18,988 nt of DNA from CAZWVA01 sp964636885. GTDB lineage: Bacteria; Desulfobacterota_D; UBA1144; Nemesobacterales; CSP1-2. The position numbers and the translations under genes were made by a program. Numbering within the stretch: position 1 is the first letter of the stretch; each line of letters opens with the position of its first letter. Location of the stretch: NCBI GenBank assembly GCA_964636885.1, contig CAZWVA010000054.1, forward strand, positions 1 through 18,988, given 5' to 3'. The notes below the pieces were generated by a model, which searched no databases, had not been told where the DNA came from, and worked only from the letters and a program-made list of their open reading frames with translations. Positions 14,320 through 18,988 of the stretch are shown piece after piece.

Positions 14320-17155
14320 AATCCTGGCTAAAAGCATTAAAAAACATAAAGGGACGCATGACCGAGATAAAGGGGAAATTTACCTTAAGGAGCACACTAG
14401 GGATGTTTGGGATACCTTTGAAAACCTTACGAAAATTGTCCCCTGTGCCACAACAGAAAAATTAAAGCAAGCTATACAAATCGCAATAATCTGCCACGAT
14501 TTTGGAAAAGTACTTCCTGCCTTTCAGCAAAAAACACTCGGAAATAAAGATTATAGACCCTTCCATCCCTACAACAACATCCCTCACTCCCTCTTTTCAG
14601 TTTTCTGGATGAACGGACAAAAGATAAGAGAAATACTAGGAGATGGGGACATAGTGAAATTCGTCTATTCCGCTGTAGCGTTTCATCACTGGCGGAATGA
14701 CTTTGACCAACTTATCAACTGGAGTGACAGCGACTTATGTGAAATTCTAGATAAGCTGATCCTTAATAAGAAAATCGACACCGAAGAGTTTCAAGACGCC
14801 TTATACAAAAACCTAAAGGGTGAGTTTCGGGTTTTTCCGAGTGAATTAAAAACCACTGAACTAATCAGCTTTAATTCCGAATGGGCGAGTGGGATTGTAA
14901 ATGGCCTGTCTCTGACCCATTATGTTACGCCACCCTATAAAAACTATTTTCTACCCAAACAAGCAGGTTTATCTGAAGAACAGAAAAGGAATTGGATCCT
15001 CATTAGCGGTTTCTTGATGCGCTGTGACCATTTTGCCTCATTTTGTGAAGAAGAGAACGAAGATCTCAATAAAATTGAACTCTACGGATTAGATAAAAGT
15101 TCACTTGAACACGAAGTCGAGAGATATATTAAAGATAAAAACTCAAGCGCTTCAATATGGCAATTGGACAAAGTAAAAGATTGCAGAGACAAAAACGCTA
15201 TCCTTATTGCTCCTACCGGCTACGGTAAAACCGAGTTCGCTTTCCTATGGTCAAACGGAGATAAGTTCCTCTACACTTTGCCGCTCCGCTCGGCTGTGAA
15301 TCAGATATTCGAAAGAGCGAAAAACATCTTTACAGATGAAAAAACGGGACTCCTTCACTCCGATGCGGATGTTTACCTCCTGGGAGATGGCGGAGAAACG
15401 GACAACCTGAAGGTTTACGATTTTGCCCGCCAACTCTCTCATCCCGTCATTATATCAACTGGAGACCAGTTCTTCCCTTATGCCCTAAAACCACCATCCT
15501 ATGAGAAGGTTTATGCGACGATATCATATTCGCGACTTGTGATAGACGAGGTGCAAGCTTATGATCCGAAAGCCGCCGCTATCATTGTGAAATTTATAGA
15601 GGATATAGTTCTTATGGGCGGCAAGTTCCTTCTAATGACGGCTACGTTGCCGGAGTTTGTAAAAGAAGGGATAGAAAGAAGAATCTATGAATACGAAAAA
15701 CCCATTCTGGTTGATATATACATTGATAGAAAGGAAGATTTTCAAAAACTCAAAAAACATAGGATTAAAGTAATAAGGGTTGCAAACAGCAAAGATGAAA
15801 ATGGAAGACCGAGGTTCGATCTGACCGAGGACAATATAACTCAAATATTAGATTACGCCAAAGAAGGTAAAAGGGTTCTGGTAATTCTAAACACAGTCAG
15901 ACAGGCGCAGGAAGTCTATCAACAGCTGAGAGACAAAGTAGAAAAAGATTCGAAGTACAACGAAATAAAAGATAACCTATGGCTTCTACATTCAAGGTTT
16001 ACATGGAATGATAGAGAAAATAAAGAGACAACCCTAATAGAAAAGCAATTCAAAAATCCAAAGCCAGATAGCGAAAATGCTCCCAAGATCTTAGTGGCAA
16101 CTCAGGTCGTTGAGGCATCACTTGATATTGATGCAGATACCCTATTTACAGAAATTGCACCTCTTGACGCGCTTGTGCAGAGGATGGGAAGAGTACTAAG
16201 AAGGTTTAAGGAAAACTACGTTTACAATGATGAAGAGCCGAACGTTTATATCTGGACGTTTGAAAATGGACTCGAATCGGGAAATGGCAACGTATATAAA
16301 AAAGAACTTATTGGAATAACTCTAAGACTCCTTTACTCAAAGAAGGCCGGGGAACAAATAAATAAAGAAGAGGTTAAAGAATGGATTAAAAGTATAAAAT
16401 GGGAAGAGCTTGAAGTAGTTAGCGAGAATGATCCTGAAAATACAACTAAAACAAATAAGAAAGGAAAAGGTGCAACTAAAGAGAAGAAAAGAGGTAAACC
16501 TGATAAACAGAATGTTTCTCAACTTATTCTTCCCATACAACCGTTTTTGCTTTCAGAGTTTAAAAAATATGAATTAGTTAAGCAGCTTTACAAATGCTTA
16601 CCGGAAGATAGTAAATACCTAAAGGAATTTTACGATACCCTGAGGATTCTAGACGCCGGCTATATGTCGGATAGGAAAGAGGAAGCACACAAAATCTTTA
16701 GAGAGATCTACGATATTCAGCTTATACCTGAAAATAAAGTCGATGATTTTATTCAAGAGATCAAGGAATTTTTCAAAGATGAGGGCTTAAAAGAACCTAA
16801 GCATCTTTTCACGTTTTTTAAAAAACGTGTCCTTTCAAAATTCGTCGTTTCAGATGGTTATTTTAAACACCGCAGGAACCTATCTCCAGATGATTGGGTG
16901 TTTTATAAGGTATTTGAAAAGTTGAATAAAAATGAGATTGAGGAGATTCTTGAAAAATTAGGAAGGCTTTATGGATATAACAACTACAAGGAAGACGATT
17001 TTGAAAAGAAGCTAAAGAGATGGTTATCGGGAATCTATGCCATCCCCGTTCAATATGATGAAAACCGGGGAATTATCGAGGGAAAAAGCAAAGCCGGAAG
17101 GAACAACAATGAGGAAAATCAAGAGATTGAGAATACAAAAGATAATTTAATATGA
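14303..17155 (+). CDS. cas3: Cas3 HD nuclease-helicase
   Basis: Cas3 is recruited by Cascade to nick, unwind and degrade target DNA. The 950-residue protein begins with an HD nuclease domain (H31 in EHTRD, H65-D66 in ICHDFGK, PHSL near residue 100 and AFHHW further on). The superfamily 2 helicase follows: Walker A APTGYGKT (K309), DEVQ box at 415-418 in place of DExH, MTATLP, and motif V-VI VEASLDID with QRMGRVLRRF. A lysine-rich, low-complexity stretch at about residues 710-738 (KTNKKGKGATKEKKRGKP) separates the helicase core from the C-terminal domain. ATG at 14303 or 14306 may start it; both are in frame. It overlaps cas5 by 17 bp and cas4 by ATGA. All catalytic motifs look intact. Confidence 0.92.
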   Translation: MMEPNRILAKSIKKHKGTHDRDKGEIYLKEHTRDVWDTFENLTKIVPCATTEKLKQAIQIAIICHDFGKVLPAFQQKTLGNKDYRPFHPYNNIPHSLFSVFWMNGQKIREILGDGDIVKFVYSAVAFHHWRNDFDQLINWSDSDLCEILDKLILNKKIDTEEFQDALYKNLKGEFRVFPSELKTTELISFNSEWASGIVNGLSLTHYVTPPYKNYFLPKQAGLSEEQKRNWILISGFLMRCDHFASFCEEENEDLNKIELYGLDKSSLEHEVERYIKDKNSSASIWQLDKVKDCRDKNAILIAPTGYGKTEFAFLWSNGDKFLYTLPLRSAVNQIFERAKNIFTDEKTGLLHSDADVYLLGDGGETDNLKVYDFARQLSHPVIISTGDQFFPYALKPPSYEKVYATISYSRLVIDEVQAYDPKAAAIIVKFIEDIVLMGGKFLLMTATLPEFVKEGIERRIYEYEKPILVDIYIDRKEDFQKLKKHRIKVIRVANSKDENGRPRFDLTEDNITQILDYAKEGKRVLVILNTVRQAQEVYQQLRDKVEKDSKYNEIKDNLWLLHSRFTWNDRENKETTLIEKQFKNPKPDSENAPKILVATQVVEASLDIDADTLFTEIAPLDALVQRMGRVLRRFKENYVYNDEEPNVYIWTFENGLESGNGNVYKKELIGITLRLLYSKKAGEQINKEEVKEWIKSIKWEELEVVSENDPENTTKTNKKGKGATKEKKRGKPDKQNVSQLILPIQPFLLSEFKKYELVKQLYKCLPEDSKYLKEFYDTLRILDAGYMSDRKEEAHKIFREIYDIQLIPENKVDDFIQEIKEFFKDEGLKEPKHLFTFFKKRVLSKFVVSDGYFKHRRNLSPDDWVFYKVFEKLNKNEIEEILEKLGRLYGYNNYKEDDFEKKLKRWLSGIYAIPVQYDENRGIIEGKSKAGRNNNEENQEIENTKDNLI

Positions 17156-17661
17156 CCCTGGATCAGCAGCTTAAACATACCGGAACGCTTGTGAACTACT
17201 ACTTCGTCTGCAAGAGAAAGCTCTGGCTTTTTGCGCATCAGATAAATTTTGAGACCGAATCCGACGTTGTTGCGCTTGGGAAACTTCTGTCTGAAACCTC
17301 CTACGACAGGCAAAAGAAGGAGATAAAGATCGATGAGATGATTTCAATAGACTGGATTGACCTTAGAAACAAGGTCATCCACGAGGTTAAAAAATCGGAT
17401 AAGCTCGAAGAAGCACACCTCTGGCAGGTTAAGTACTACCTATACTTTCTCGAATCGAAGGGTGTCCATGGATTTAGAGCCGAGATAAACTATCCCAGGT
17501 TTCATAGGCGAGAACTAATCGGGCTTACGGATGTGGATAGAGGAAAACTAAAAGAAGTTACAGAAGAGATCGGGGAAATCCTGTCCTCCGACAGGTGTCC
17601 TGAGAGAGTAAGGATTCCCGCTTGCAAGAGTTGCAGTTACTTCGAGTTCTGCTGGGTGTAG
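17152..17661 (+). CDS. cas4: Cas4 exonuclease for spacer adaptation
   Basis: Cas4 trims PAM-containing prespacer ends together with Cas1-Cas2. The 169-residue protein has the four iron-sulfur cysteines of the family (C20 near the N-terminus; C158, C161 and C167 at the very end) and a RecB-type nuclease centre: D67 in ISID, E78 and K80 in HEVKKSDK, then Q92 and Y96 of the QxxxY motif in WQVKYYLYF. The length is typical. It starts by an ATGA overlap with cas3 and ends 7 bp before cas1. All key residues are present, so it is probably active. Confidence 0.92.
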   Translation: MTLDQQLKHTGTLVNYYFVCKRKLWLFAHQINFETESDVVALGKLLSETSYDRQKKEIKIDEMISIDWIDLRNKVIHEVKKSDKLEEAHLWQVKYYLYFLESKGVHGFRAEINYPRFHRRELIGLTDVDRGKLKEVTEEIGEILSSDRCPERVRIPACKSCSYFEFCWV

Positions 17662-17668
17662 GTGTATC

Positions 17669-18703
17669 ATGCAGAAACCGTTTTATATCTTTAGCAGTGG
17701 CCGAATAATGAGAAAAGACAATACGATCTTCTTCGAGTTCGGGGATTCCAATAGTGAATCTAACGGAGAACCGGAAACCGAAACTCCAAAAAGACGAGCG
17801 GTTCCGGTTGAGTCGGTAGACTCCATCTTTGTCTTCGGTGAGATTGACTTAAACACCAAGGTTATAAACTTCTTGGGGCAAAATCACATACCGGTCCACT
17901 TTTTCAACTACTATGGCTACTATACCGGAACGCTCTACCCCAGGGAATATGCGGTTTCAGGCCATCTTCTGGTAAAGCAGGTGGAACACTACATAGATCA
18001 AAATCTGCGACTCGCTATTGCACGGGAAATCATACGCTCCTCGAACCACAATATACTTAAGAACCTGAAATACTATGAGCGTAGGTACGGTGACCTTAGC
18101 GAATTTATATCAGACATCGAGAATAGAGATAAGGAACTCGCTATCTCAAGATCGATCGAAGAACTGATGGGATTTGAAGGACAGATCCATAAACGTTACT
18201 TTGAGGCCTGGAATAAGATTTTAAAATCCGAAGCGTTTCTATTTGATAAGCGCACCAGAATGCCCCCCGATAATCCGATAAATGCCCTCATCTCCTTCGG
18301 CAACTCCATGGTATACGCAACTGCCCTAAGTGAGATATATAAAACCCAACTAAGCCCCGCTGTGAGCTATCTGCATCAGCCAAGTACAAGGCGATTCTCT
18401 CTTAGTCTCGATCTTGCAGAGGTATTCAAGCCACTTCTTGTCGATAGGCTGATATTCAGCATGATCAACCACAACCAGATTCGTGAAAACCACTTTGAAA
18501 GCGATCTTAAATTTTGCTATCTTAACGAGAAGGGAAGAAGGGTCTTTACACAACAATTCGATGAGAAGCTGAAAACTACAGTTAAGCATCCAACTCTAAA
18601 GCGCAACGTGAGCTACCGTCAGCTTATAAGGCTTGAGTGCTACAGGCTTGTAAAGCACATCTTAGGTGAAGAACACTACAAGGGGTTTAAAATGTGGTGG
18701 TAG
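17669..18703 (+). CDS. cas1: Cas1 CRISPR integrase (type I-B)
   Basis: Cas1 is the integrase that inserts new spacers with Cas2. The 344-residue protein has an N-terminal beta domain with VPVESVDSIFVFGEIDLN, and in the helical domain the metal-binding residues E170 (LMGFEGQIHKRYF), H236 (YLHQPSTRRFSLSLDLAE) and D248/E251 in the same segment, equivalent to the E-H-D set of known Cas1 proteins. Length and architecture fit the I-B branch. ATG 17669 is used because it is the first in frame after cas4; a second Met at residue 14 is less likely. Three bases separate it from cas2. Confidence 0.95.
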   Translation: MQKPFYIFSSGRIMRKDNTIFFEFGDSNSESNGEPETETPKRRAVPVESVDSIFVFGEIDLNTKVINFLGQNHIPVHFFNYYGYYTGTLYPREYAVSGHLLVKQVEHYIDQNLRLAIAREIIRSSNHNILKNLKYYERRYGDLSEFISDIENRDKELAISRSIEELMGFEGQIHKRYFEAWNKILKSEAFLFDKRTRMPPDNPINALISFGNSMVYATALSEIYKTQLSPAVSYLHQPSTRRFSLSLDLAEVFKPLLVDRLIFSMINHNQIRENHFESDLKFCYLNEKGRRVFTQQFDEKLKTTVKHPTLKRNVSYRQLIRLECYRLVKHILGEEHYKGFKMWW

Positions 18704-18706
18704 GCC

Positions 18707-18967
18707 ATGTATTACATTATGGTTTATGATGTAAATCAAAAGCGTGTTAACAAGATGCTCAAGTTGCTTAGAAGGTATATGAATTGGGTACAGAACTCCG
18801 TTTTTGAAGGGGAGCTAAGTGACTCCCAATTAGAGAGGTTAAAACACGAAATAAAGAAAATAATAAATCCCGGTGAGGATTCCGTTATAATCTATGAGAT
18901 GGAAGAAAAGTGGTTGGGACGTAGCATTATAGGACTGGAGAAAAAAGAAATTGGAACCATTATCTAA
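18707..18967 (+). CDS. cas2: Cas2 adaptation protein
   Basis: Cas2 forms the central dimer of the Cas1-Cas2 integrase. The 86-residue protein begins MYYIMVYDVNQKRVNKMLKL, with the conserved Asp (D8) after the first strand, the RRYMNWVQNSVFEGEL segment and a second strand in EDSVIIYEM, all typical of the ferredoxin-like fold. It lies 3 bp after cas1, completing the cas4-cas1-cas2 adaptation module, and is the last gene seen. Confidence 0.95.
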   Translation: MYYIMVYDVNQKRVNKMLKLLRRYMNWVQNSVFEGELSDSQLERLKHEIKKIINPGEDSVIIYEMEEKWLGRSIIGLEKKEIGTII

Positions 18968-18988
18968 AGGTTTTTTAGTCGCGGATCG
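18968..18988. other. Window end downstream of cas2
   Basis: Only 21 bp follow cas2. They contain a short T-run but no CRISPR repeat. In type I-B loci a leader and array commonly lie on this side, so this could be the start of a leader, but nothing here proves it. Confidence 0.3.

Overview
The window looks like a chromosomal defence island from a bacterium, probably thermophilic. The signs are heavy use of AGG/AGA arginine and ATA isoleucine codons, strong AGGAGG ribosome binding sites, tightly packed and overlapping genes, and a Cst-type I-B CRISPR-Cas system. The lineage cannot be fixed from the sequence alone.

Layout. (1) Positions 1-903 (+): the 3' part of a zinc-dependent medium-chain alcohol/polyol dehydrogenase, cut by the left window edge. 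(2) Positions 951-7985 (-): a three-gene operon read right to left, with a WYL-domain HTH regulator, then an AddB-like nuclease, then an AddA-like helicase-nuclease. (3) Positions 7986-8093: a palindrome-rich divergent control region. (4) Positions 8094-9014 (+): an ARPP-1 (DUF6569)-like protein of unknown function. (5) Positions 9015-9418: about 400 bp without a recognised gene, whose right half holds a second, diverged copy of the 7986-8093 control region, placed upstream of the CRISPR operon. (6) Positions 9419-18967 (+): a complete type I-B operon, cas6-cas8b1(cst1)-small subunit-cas7(cst2)-[antitoxin-like DUF6922 gene + truncated AbiEii-like nucleotidyltransferase]-cas5-cas3-cas4-cas1-cas2, most genes overlapping by a few bases. 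The window stops 21 bp after cas2, so the expected CRISPR array is not seen.

How the parts may work together. Cas6 should process crRNA, Cas8/small subunit/Cas7/Cas5 should form Cascade, Cas3 should degrade targets, and Cas4-Cas1-Cas2 should acquire spacers. AddAB resects double-strand DNA ends and is a plausible source of spacer precursors. The most notable observation is that the ARPP-1 gene and the cas operon carry paralogous upstream control regions: a 53-bp core with 47 identical positions and all six differences transitions. The core sits in a conserved arrangement of short palindromes, and the WYL regulator gene lies directly beside the first copy. This suggests, by inference, that one WYL regulator co-controls AddAB, the ARPP-1 protein and CRISPR-Cas.

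The effector genes show two further oddities: a short Cas8b1 with a separately encoded overlapping small-subunit candidate, and a toxin-antitoxin remnant embedded inside the cas operon and fused to cas5 by an ATGA overlap.
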